49,214 nucleotides of DNA from Timburyella sp030842085 (GTDB lineage: Bacteria; Bacillota; Clostridia; Oscillospirales; Acutalibacteraceae): assembly GCA_030842085.1 (NCBI GenBank), contig JAUUSE010000008.1:1-49214 (forward strand), given 5' to 3'. This document shows, in pieces, positions 23,773 to 29,798 of the stretch. Position 1 is the stretch's first letter. Each line of letters begins with the position of its first letter. A program made the translations under genes and the position numbers. Under the pieces are notes generated by a model. That model ran no database searches, was not told the DNA's origin, and saw only the letters and a program-made list of their open reading frames with translations.

Positions 23773-23799
23773 CACTTCGGGACATTTTGGCCCGAAGTG
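23773..23799. repeat. Element palindrome, copy 1
   Basis: Arms CACTTCGGGACA and TGGCCCGAAGTG around TTT, one mismatch. Belongs to the four-copy family with arm ACTTCGGGCCAA. No T run follows, so it is not an intrinsic terminator. Confidence 0.85.
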
Positions 23800-23936
23800 A
23801 AAAGGAGGGATTTTCGTGAGAGGCTGATTATTCAATTAGACTTTTTTCTAAAAAAGCAGACAACATGATACATTCCCGTCAGGAACTTTCCGAGTATTTG
23901 GAAAAGAGAAAAGCTCCCGCCCCTCATGGCTCAACC

Positions 23937-24085
23937 GGAAAATATATTCCCCGTCGCCGCAAAGATTTCAGCATAGACGGAATAAGGCAGTCAAGGGCGC
24001 ATAGCGCCGCCGAAGGCGGTTTTACCCTTGACTGCCTTTTCCGCTCTGTGCTTTTTTGCGTCAGGCGGCGGGGGGATATATTCCC
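23937..24085. other. 149-nt imperfect inverted repeat / long stem-loop
   Basis: The left arm (23937-23997) and right arm (24015-24085) are largely complementary over about 60 bases. The inner 14 bp (AAGGCAGTCAAGGG at 23984-23997 and its complement at 24015-24028) pair perfectly around a loop that itself contains a GCCGCC/GGCGG hairpin; the outer part pairs GGAAAATATATTCCCC with a near match ending at 24085. A further hairpin, CCCGCCC/GGGCGGG, lies at 24095-24114. An open frame starting at 23865 runs through it, but the symmetry suggests a structured DNA or RNA element such as an origin, transfer site or regulatory RNA. Confidence 0.65.
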
Positions 24086-24145
24086 TTGAGCCACCCCGCC
24101 CAAAAATGGGCGGGCGGGGGGTGGGCTTATTTAGGAGGTACGATT

Positions 24146-24547
24146 ATGAAAAGACCTTTGGCATATATCACCGCCGCATGGAGCGGTGACAGAAACAAGG
24201 ATACTGCACAAGCGGTACAGTATTGCCGCGCCGTTTACGAGGCGGGTTTTTCCCCGATCTGTCCTTTGCTCTATCTTCCGCTTTTCCTCAATAATGGGAT
24301 CCCGGAGGAACATAAAAGCGGTATTGATATAAGCCGAGACCTTTTGCGCCGCGCCCATGTGCTGGTGCTGTGCGGAAACAGCGTAAACGAGGATGTCAAA
24401 AACGACATTGCGATTGCCGGTCGGCTGAATATCACGGCGACTACGCTTGAGGGGATTCTGACGGTACAGGGGCAAGGTCGGGTAAATCCGAGAGTGGTGA
24501 AAGGAGGCACAGATGCCGAAAGTAAACCGGGTGTTCGCAGGAACTGA
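24146..24547 (+). CDS. DUF7768 (DUF4406-like) protein
   Basis: A 133-residue protein starting MKRPLAYITAAWSGDRNKD; the motifs ITAAWSGD, YEAGFSPICPLLYLP and ADVLVLCGNSVNEDV-like text (here AHVLVLCGNSVNEDV) are those of the nucleoside-deoxyribosyltransferase-like DUF7768/DUF4406 proteins commonly carried by Firmicutes integrative elements. Start ATG 24146 has TAGGAGGT 8 bp upstream; the frame is open 90 bp further without a ribosome-binding site. The terminator at 24570-24605 follows. Function within the element is unknown. Confidence 0.75.
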   Translation: MKRPLAYITAAWSGDRNKDTAQAVQYCRAVYEAGFSPICPLLYLPLFLNNGIPEEHKSGIDISRDLLRRAHVLVLCGNSVNEDVKNDIAIAGRLNITATTLEGILTVQGQGRVNPRVVKGGTDAESKPGVRRN

Positions 24548-24569
24548 CAAAAACTGTGATTAGGCAAAA

Positions 24570-24605
24570 GGTGGTATTCTATTGTTGGAATACCACCCTC
24601 TTTTA
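24570..24605 (+). terminator. Intrinsic terminator after DUF7768 gene
   Basis: A perfect 10-bp stem, GGTGGTATTC (24570-24579) with its complement at 24588-24597, an 8-nt loop and a following CTCTTTT tract. Confidence 0.8.
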
Positions 24606-24681
24606 TCTTAAGTTCGGGTCGACTTAGCCTAAGGCAACAGATTATTTTTTATGCAAATATGCAATAGACCATGCCGGATTA

Positions 24682-25146
24682 TTAATCTAAAACAATGTTT
24701 AAAAATGTATGTAAATCCATACAAGGTATTTTCAACGTTCGGCATACATTAGGTATTTTATGATCGTTTGTTTTTTCATCTCCAAGTTTTTCATTAGTAA
24801 CAATACTACCATCGTTTATCAAGGCAGTTGCGATCAAAAAAGGGTCGGCATTTGAATTTGATGTACTCCGCATTTTTATTAGATTTGGAAATTGCATAAG
24901 AACTTCTTTAGTTTTTTCTTGAATATCTTTTGTTAACGGGATAAAACAATCCTTATGTGACATAGCCCACTTTTTCAAATCATCATCTTTAAGTTCATCC
25001 ATTACTTCCGTACTTGAGATCAACTGTCCATCGTCAATCAAATTCTCTAATGCGTTCCAAATATGAGTAAAAGATTTTTTAGTCATATTATAGTGTTGGG
25101 CAGCATCAATTAATGCGCAGGCATCAATTACATAAATTGTTTTCAT
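24682..25146 (-). CDS. DUF4411 PIN-domain protein, predicted ribonuclease toxin
   Basis: A 154-residue PIN-fold protein. The N-terminal strand VIDACALID carries Asp8, the acidic pair SSTEVMDEL and the later NADPFLIATALIND supply the other metal ligands, and NEKLGD...KIPNVCRTLKIPCMDL closes the DUF4411 pattern. Start overlaps the stop of the Xre-ImmA gene by 4 bp. PIN proteins of this type pair with Xre-ImmA/IrrE regulators as toxin-antitoxin modules in which the PIN domain cleaves RNA. The pair is AT-rich compared with the recombinase end of the element, indicating separate acquisition. Confidence 0.85.
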   Translation of the reverse strand: MKTIYVIDACALIDAAQHYNMTKKSFTHIWNALENLIDDGQLISSTEVMDELKDDDLKKWAMSHKDCFIPLTKDIQEKTKEVLMQFPNLIKMRSTSNSNADPFLIATALINDGSIVTNEKLGDEKTNDHKIPNVCRTLKIPCMDLHTFLNIVLD

Positions 25147-26324
25147 GTAAACATCACCGCCCGTTCAATATCTCCGATATACTTGCTATTTATATTTAAT
25201 GTTTTACACATTTCACCATAAGTAATTACACCTCTTGAATGGGCATCAAGAATTGCTCGTGGAAATAAATAACCCTGCTGGTTAAGATATCTGATATAAT
25301 ATTTTATTGGAATACTTTTATTTTTTCCATTCTGCTCGATAAATTCCTGATTAGCTTCAAACTCTTCGTTTAATACCGTATAAATTTTTTGATATGTGTC
25401 AAAAGAAAGAGTCCTCAACTCGTATAAACGTCTCAAAACAGAAACTGAACTAACACCAAATTTATCTCCGATATCTTGTAGACAAAACAATGACCATTCT
25501 TGATGAATGTTCCAAAATTTATTCGCAATAGTTCTAAACTCGGCATCTGGCAAAAGTGTTTCAGCAGCTATTCGATCACAGAGTTTTTCTTCCTCGTCAT
25601 TTCGTTCGTCAAAGTCAATCATACATAAGGAAGATGAACGCCGAAAAAGATGAGCAAGTTCATGGAAAAGCGAAAACACTTTGGCTCTTTCAAAATCTTT
25701 ATTATTAATAGCTACTATAGGATATGATGCGTAATAAATTGACAACCCTTTCATTTCTGATAAAGATACACCAGAGATTTGAGAAACAATAATGCCGTGA
25801 TGTTCCAAAATGTTGCGATAATAATTGAACGCATTATTTTTGTAGGAACTTTTATTTTTGAAAGGAGAATTTAGACCTAAAAAAGTTCTTATTATATTAG
25901 CACTCTCTTTAATTGTTGCACCGGCAGGAATTGACGGAAATGTTATTGTCTTTAATTTGTCAACTTCGGTATATTCTAAGATTTTATCTCTATTAGCGGT
26001 AATACGGCCGATCTCGCTCCACAATTCGTAACTGATATCATGATAAACAGTGCCAGGCATGGTGCGCCTATCAGTATATCGCCTAATCCTTTTTTCAGGA
26101 GGCGCAGATAAAAAGAAACACGCTAGTGGAACCCGATAAATAGTTGCTAATTTTTTGGCTTCTGTGATAGAAGGGAATTCAATACCAGATTCCCATAAAG
26201 ACAATTTATCTGCCGATATTCCGCTTGTATGTAATTGTACATCATCTGGAGTAACAAAAGGCGTTTCGGAACGAGCCCAAATCAGCATATCTTTATTTAC
26301 ATAAGCAAAATTTTTAACAGGCAT
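25143..26324 (-). CDS. Xre-ImmA/IrrE metallopeptidase-type antitoxin
   Basis: A 393-residue protein. An N-terminal helix-turn-helix (about 10-75; SADKLSLWESGIEFPSITEAKKLATIYRVPL) is followed by a zinc-peptidase domain with HELAH at 221-225 and the downstream acidic EEKLCDRIAAETLLP. This is the COG2856/ImmA-IrrE architecture that partners PIN-domain toxins. Start 26324 has AAAGGAGT nearby. A TGG-TATAAT extended -10 promoter lies at 26360-26368. The protein probably represses its own operon and neutralises the downstream PIN protein; whether its peptidase site also acts on another protein cannot be told. Confidence 0.87.
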   Translation of the reverse strand: MPVKNFAYVNKDMLIWARSETPFVTPDDVQLHTSGISADKLSLWESGIEFPSITEAKKLATIYRVPLACFFLSAPPEKRIRRYTDRRTMPGTVYHDISYELWSEIGRITANRDKILEYTEVDKLKTITFPSIPAGATIKESANIIRTFLGLNSPFKNKSSYKNNAFNYYRNILEHHGIIVSQISGVSLSEMKGLSIYYASYPIVAINNKDFERAKVFSLFHELAHLFRRSSSLCMIDFDERNDEEEKLCDRIAAETLLPDAEFRTIANKFWNIHQEWSLFCLQDIGDKFGVSSVSVLRRLYELRTLSFDTYQKIYTVLNEEFEANQEFIEQNGKNKSIPIKYYIRYLNQQGYLFPRAILDAHSRGVITYGEMCKTLNINSKYIGDIERAVMFT

Positions 26325-26359
26325 ATTCCAAAACTCCTTTCTTAATTTATACACAAAAA

Positions 26360-26368
26360 ATTATACCA
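26360..26368 (-). promoter_or_regulatory. Extended -10 promoter of the toxin-antitoxin operon
   Basis: On the minus strand TGG directly precedes TATAAT (26360-26365), an extended -10. No good -35 at 17 bp. The leader to the ATG is about 30 nt. Confidence 0.5.
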
Positions 26369-26642
26369 TAAATCAAGCAATAAATCCACACAATAATTTT
26401 GGCTAAATCGTTAAGTGACTTTGAGAATAATCTTTTGATTCAGTTTGAATATCAATCGTCCTAAACCCGGAGTTCGCGTTCTCATCACGATATTCATCCC
26501 GAAAAGTCGCTTGCAACAAGGCATAATGGCAGCAAAAACAAAGCAAATAATACACGAATATGTTTCACCCGGTTTTGAACGATAAATGCGTAACATCGAA
26601 GGAACTGCCCTGCAAAAGAAACAAGGCCGACAGGCCGCGATG

Positions 26643-26667
26643 ACTTCGGGCCAAGTTGGCCCGAAGT
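26643..26667. repeat. Element palindrome, copy 2
   Basis: Perfect 12-bp arms ACTTCGGGCCAA and TTGGCCCGAAGT around a single G. Not followed by a T run. Confidence 0.9.
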
Positions 26668-26736
26668 GCCGGGTTTGGGGAGGCTCCCCAACAAGCCGTT
26701 TTTCGGATTTTGGCCGCAGGGCAAAATTTGAAAAAC

Positions 26737-26760
26737 GGGCAAGTGTGGCCACACTTGCCC
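26737..26760. repeat. Perfect 24-bp palindrome
   Basis: Half-site GGGCAAGTGTGG followed directly by its reverse complement. It is unrelated in sequence to the four-copy palindrome family but lies in the same intergenic stretch. Confidence 0.85.
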
Positions 26761-26810
26761 TGCTTGCCGTTTAGTGGAAAGCCAAAAACAGCGCAAAAAA
26801 ACAGAGGCGT

Positions 26811-27170
26811 TCAATCCTCCGTTTCTTGGTCTTTCGATTCTACTATGCCTTTTGCGGTTGCTGTCATGATCGTCAATTCCCGGCTATTCATGCCATCGAT
26901 CAGACTATCAAGCTGCCGTCGCTGGCTGCTCTTTTCCGCTTTCTCATCTGGGAAAAAGAATTGATCGACGGAAATATGGTAACGGGTTACAAGGTCATAG
27001 AACACCTGTAAACTCGGCTGCTACCCTTTATTTTCAATATTCGCAAGGTAGCGCGGAGAAATATATAGCTCGTCGCTTACCTTTTTACGACTATCTCCAT
27101 GTGCTTTTCTTGCGGCTTTTATGGCTTCTCCAAAAGCCCTAAAATCGTATAACGGTACTGGTCTTTTCAC
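26811..27170 (-). pseudogene. Xre-family regulator interrupted by an amber codon
   Basis: Read from GTG 27170 the frame gives KRPVPLYDFRAFGEAIKAAR, a helix-turn-helix with SRKKVSDELYISPRYLANIENKG, then TAG at about 27022-27024, and continues in frame as QPSLQVFYDLVTRYHISVDQFFFPD to a stop at 26811 (119 codons in all). Intact relatives in Firmicutes elements read IENKGQxPSLQ at this point, so the stop most likely came from a single CAG-to-TAG change. The start has no clear ribosome-binding site. Both halves remain well conserved, so the lesion is recent; readthrough or suppression is possible but unsupported. Confidence 0.8.
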
Positions 27171-27335
27171 TTTAATTCACACTATTACATTTTACAGTTC
27201 ACCTTTCTTTCTGAATATGCCTACACAGTACCTATTATTAGCTTAAATAATTCATATTATGCGATTCAATAATAGTAATATGACGCAAAAAAAGGACCCT
27301 CGTTTGACGGAGTGCCCTTATATGCTTATTTGCTA

Positions 27336-27713
27336 CTATAATTTATAATCGCATTTCTGACATTGTAGCAATGTGTTTTCGTTATCCTCTTTATGGTAAG
27401 CACCTGACCACTTACATATATTTTGCAAAATCGGCACAACCGAAACGCCTTTATCTGTTAAGCGATATTCAACTCTCGGTGGAATTTCATTAAATTGTTT
27501 GCGTTCAATAATACCGTTAGAAATCAATTCTTTTAGAGTAGCGGCTAAAACTGCGTCTGTTATATTTGTCATTTCTTTTCGTAATTCGCTATATCTTAAA
27601 GTCTCCTTAGAAGATAATACACATATTACTCTTGATTTCCATTTCCCACCAAATATATCAAGGCCATACTCTAAAGGGCAACGAATATCTTTCTCAAGTT
27701 TTGGTTTATACAT
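27336..27713 (-). CDS. HxlR-family transcriptional regulator
   Basis: A 125-residue winged-helix repressor/activator of the HxlR (DUF24) type: CPLEYGLDIFGGKWKSRVICVL at the N-terminus and LRYSELRKEM, ITDAVLAATLKEL, YRLTDKGVSVVPIL as helix-wing-helix signatures. Cys12 is the conserved cysteine that in some relatives senses electrophiles; three more cysteines lie in the C-terminal LLQCQKCDYKL. Start ATG 27713 has AAGGAGGT. It is divergent from a monooxygenase-like gene with a perfect dyad between them, suggesting it controls that gene. Confidence 0.93.
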   Translation of the reverse strand: MYKPKLEKDIRCPLEYGLDIFGGKWKSRVICVLSSKETLRYSELRKEMTNITDAVLAATLKELISNGIIERKQFNEIPPRVEYRLTDKGVSVVPILQNICKWSGAYHKEDNENTLLQCQKCDYKL

Positions 27714-27743
27714 GGCTATTGACCTCCTTATTTTCTAAAATGT

Positions 27744-27846
27744 AGTATAGCATTGAAACTGTAAAAAAGCAAGCTACTATTAAATTTATTAGTGGCTAAT
27801 AAATTTATTTATATCTTGTACGGCTAAAGTTGTATTGCTATATAAT
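27744..27846. promoter_or_regulatory. Divergent promoters and operator of the HxlR/monooxygenase pair
   Basis: Minus strand: TTGCTT (27767-27772), 17-bp spacer, TATACT (27744-27749) for hxlR. Plus strand: TATAAT (27841-27846) with a weak TTGTAC 19 bp upstream. Between them a perfect inverted repeat, TAAATTTATTAG around TGG, covers 27781-27807 and would be a good HxlR dimer site. Confidence 0.7.
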
Positions 27847-27894
27847 TGAGTCAAGCTCAATGAAGGGCTACAAAATATTTAGGAGGCTTCCATT

Positions 27895-28185
27895 ATGAAA
27901 GTAAACGCTTATCTTGAAATTACGATGAAAATCGACGACGCAAACCGTTCTGCGGCAGCAAAGGTCTATAATGATTATCGCCAGCCGTTTTTGGACACGA
28001 TTGCAGGAGCTTTAACAAAAAATCTGCTGGTTCGTGATGAGGACGTTCAGGTCTTACATGGTTTCGACAGCGTAGAACATGCACAGGCATACCTTCAAAG
28101 TGAAATGTTCCAGAATGATGTATTTGTCGGATTGAAACCGCTTTGGAGTGCTGACCCTGACGTAAAGATTTATAGCGTAGCATAA
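27895..28185 (+). CDS. Small dimeric alpha/beta-barrel (monooxygenase-like) protein
   Basis: A 96-residue protein, MKVNAYLEITMKIDDANRSAAA onward, with the strand-helix pattern of antibiotic-biosynthesis-monooxygenase-type ferredoxin-like folds (two betaalphabeta units, ending DVKIYSVA). AGGAGG lies 12 bp upstream of the ATG. It is divergent from the HxlR gene and followed by a strong terminator, so the pair is a self-contained cargo unit. Such proteins often act on quinones or reactive aldehydes, but no substrate can be assigned here; family placement is moderately secure. Confidence 0.65.
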   Translation: MKVNAYLEITMKIDDANRSAAAKVYNDYRQPFLDTIAGALTKNLLVRDEDVQVLHGFDSVEHAQAYLQSEMFQNDVFVGLKPLWSADPDVKIYSVA

Positions 28186-28195
28186 CTCTTATGCG

Positions 28196-28239
28196 AAGCC
28201 GACAAATTGGTGGGTAACCACAATTTGTCGGCTTTTTTT
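28196..28239 (+). terminator. Strong intrinsic terminator
   Basis: Stem AAGCCGACAAATTG (28196-28209) with its complement at 28221-28234, then TTTTTTT. It ends the monooxygenase-like transcript. Confidence 0.9.
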
Positions 28240-28350
28240 ATTTTTGAATCAAATAAAAACCGCCGTTTTTATGCCTAAAAATCATAAATACGGAGGGTTT
28301 ATTAAAGTTGCCCTTTTTTAAGGATACGGCGGTATCTTGGAGGTATCGTC

Positions 28351-28416
28351 ATGTCCTATTTTTCTTGTTGTAATCCACCAAATGATTTACGGTTAAAAAA
28401 ATCCTTTATCTCGTAA
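28351..28416 (+). CDS. Possible 21-residue peptide
   Basis: ATG 28351 follows TTGGAGGT at a good distance and encodes MSYFSCCNPPNDLRLKKSF plus two residues before TAA. Three clues for a real product: the ribosome-binding site, a Cys-Cys pair and location in the element's regulatory region. Against it: very short, no relatives recognised; it may be a leader peptide or remnant. Confidence 0.3.
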   Translation: MSYFSCCNPPNDLRLKKSFIS

Positions 28417-28478
28417 CGGGATATTCTGGCTACGCAGAGGAACTGTCAGAACAAATAATTACTGTTTACAATTCATTT

Positions 28479-28507
28479 GCGCCCGTCCGCCCCCTGCGGA
28501 CGGGCGC
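28479..28507. repeat. GC-rich 12-bp hairpin
   Basis: GCGCCCGTCCGC pairs perfectly with 28496-28507 around CCCCT; the following sequence TATATATTTT is a poor T run. Possibly a terminator ahead of the sigma gene. Confidence 0.7.
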
Positions 28508-28525
28508 TATATATTTTCCCTGCAC

Positions 28526-28554
28526 TTACTTCGAGCCAACTTGGCCCGAAGTAA
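28526..28554. repeat. Element palindrome, copy 3
   Basis: Arms TTACTTCGAGCCAA and TTGGCCCGAAGTAA around C, with one mismatch; it lies 96 bp before the sigma-like gene. Confidence 0.85.
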
Positions 28555-28649
28555 ATGTCCGACAACGTGAACAGCCCCATTGCCGATCTCCGCCGTTCTC
28601 CGTTCGATTTACACATTCACCCACGAAAAAATCGAATGGAGGACAAGCT

Positions 28650-29075
28650 ATGAAAGTCATCAATCTGCGGGACTATTACCCGTTCTATACACAGGATACC
28701 CTTTTGGAAGTTTCGGACGAAGTGGCACAGGCTATGGCCGAAGCCGAACGGCTGGAACGCAACTATATGCGCCGTATGTTCTATAACAAGGCGCAGTATT
28801 CCCTTGATGCTGACGACGGAATCGAAGCGTCGGCGACCGAGTGCCACATCCTTTCGCCGGAGGCGGTGCTCGATCTCATGGAGCGGCATTGCCGTTTATG
28901 TCGGGCCTTGAATGAATTGCCGGAGCTGCAAGGCCGCCGGGTGGAAGCTCACTACTTATTGGGGAAAAGCGTTCAGGAAATTGCCAAAGAGGAAGGTGTA
29001 GGCGAGCGAAATGTTCGGAAATCCATTCAGCGTGGATTGGATGGAATGAAAAAATTTTTGAAAAAGTTGGACTGA
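28650..29075 (+). CDS. Sigma-70-like DNA-binding regulator of the element
   Basis: A 141-residue protein ending in a sigma region-4-like helix-turn-helix: GRRVEAHYLLGKSVQEIAKEEGVGERNVRKSIQRGLDGMKKFL. The N-terminal half is charged and helical with no region-2 core, as in the short sigma-factor-like proteins of Tn916-type and related clostridial elements. ATG 28650 follows GGAGG at 12 bp. It probably regulates element genes at the right end. DUF6870 and the recombinase follow in the same direction. Confidence 0.8.
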   Translation: MKVINLRDYYPFYTQDTLLEVSDEVAQAMAEAERLERNYMRRMFYNKAQYSLDADDGIEASATECHILSPEAVLDLMERHCRLCRALNELPELQGRRVEAHYLLGKSVQEIAKEEGVGERNVRKSIQRGLDGMKKFLKKLD

Positions 29076-29247
29076 CAAGGGACCGAAATGGCTTGTAAAT
29101 CTCATGGTATATGAGAGGAACTTTTTTCTCTCTTAATATATACCGGGCAAGGGATGAACACGCTGGGATTTTTTCTGTCCTATGACGGCTCAAACGTGTA
29201 CGGCGTGTTTCCCTGCTGCGCTTTGATCCAAGGCGCGGCCAAGGAGA

Positions 29248-29277
29248 ACGGGTGACGCTTCGGCGTTGCCCGTTTTT
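29248..29277 (+). terminator. Intrinsic terminator after the sigma-like gene
   Basis: An 11-bp stem with two G-U pairs around a TTCG tetraloop (29248-29273) and a following TTTTT. Confidence 0.7.
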
Positions 29278-29310
29278 CTTTCCCCCGGCGTTCAGAACGG
29301 AGGATAAGCT

Positions 29311-29574
29311 ATGATAAGCCAAGCTGCATTGGAGCAAATGAAAAGTGTTGATCTTCGCACAGTGAATAAGGCCGCTTTGCCGGATGTCAGCGGCTTTGCG
29401 CTGGATACCCGCCTTTCCCCGGAAGAAAGGGCAGCGCGGATTATGGAACAGGTGAAAAATCCGTATTGTTTCCGCTGTGGGGATACGGCGGTCAAGCTGG
29501 AGTTTGCCGATAACGGCCCGCCCTTGCAGGACATTATGACGGGCTTTCTTGTCCGGCAGAAAAGCGGACTGTAA
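29311..29574 (+). CDS. DUF6870 family protein
   Basis: An 87-residue protein. MKSVDLRTVNKAALPDVSG and NPYCFRCGDTAVKLEFAD match the DUF6870 proteins that recur beside recombinases in clostridial integrative elements. A single CxxC (CFRC) is a possible half metal site. ACGGAGG precedes the ATG by about 10 bp. The function is unknown; its constant position between the sigma-like factor and the recombinase suggests a role in element regulation. Confidence 0.7.
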   Translation: MISQAALEQMKSVDLRTVNKAALPDVSGFALDTRLSPEERAARIMEQVKNPYCFRCGDTAVKLEFADNGPPLQDIMTGFLVRQKSGL

Positions 29575-29595
29575 ATAACATCGGATTTAGGGGGA

Positions 29596-29619
29596 CCCCA
29601 CAAAGCCTGCTTTGTGGGG
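29596..29619. repeat. 11-bp hairpin
   Basis: CCCCACAAAGC (29596-29606) and its complement (29609-29619) around CT, no T run. Confidence 0.75.
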
Positions 29620-29646
29620 AGAGGAGGCGCAACATAACGGCGCGTA

Positions 29647-29669
29647 CTTCGGGCCAACTTGGCCCGAAG
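29647..29669. repeat. Element palindrome, copy 4
   Basis: Perfect 11-bp arms CTTCGGGCCAA and TTGGCCCGAAG around C, 70 bp before the recombinase promoter -35. Confidence 0.9.
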
Positions 29670-29739
29670 CCGCATAGTGGTGTTTGCGCCGACGAGGCCC
29701 GACGTGCCGCAGGACAAGATTTCTGCGGCTCCGACAACC

Positions 29740-29768
29740 TTGTTCGCATTACGCTGGCGAGGTATAAT
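29740..29768 (+). promoter_or_regulatory. Recombinase promoter
   Basis: TTGTTC (29740-29745), 17-bp spacer, TATAAT (29763-29768); GAAGGAGG lies just before the ATG at 29799. Confidence 0.7.
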
Positions 29769-29798
29769 ATAGGTGTAATGTGATAGGAAGGAGGACAC

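Larger units (their letters stand above)
26369..26810. other. Gene-free stretch rich in palindromes
   Basis: No convincing gene. It contains palindrome copy 2 (26643-26667), a TTGGGGA/TCCCCAA hairpin at 26675-26691 and a perfect 24-bp palindrome at 26737-26760 (half-site GGGCAAGTGTGG). Open frames that cross it are made of the palindromes themselves and show no domain. Confidence 0.6.

Noticed and set aside
23865..24089. Plus-strand frame of 74 codons
   Set aside because: It runs through the long inverted repeat, lacks a good ribosome-binding site, and no domain is recognised. Its first 40 codons could be a gene remnant, but this cannot be supported.
26411..26814. Several overlapping frames on both strands
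   Set aside because: They are products of the GC-rich palindromes and share repeated peptide text derived from them.
29154..29255. 33-codon frame before the DUF6870 gene
   Set aside because: Ends inside an intrinsic terminator stem and has a poor ribosome-binding site.
23773..29669. Interpreting the four palindromes as intrinsic terminators
   Set aside because: None is followed by a T run, and proper terminators are present separately after the genes.
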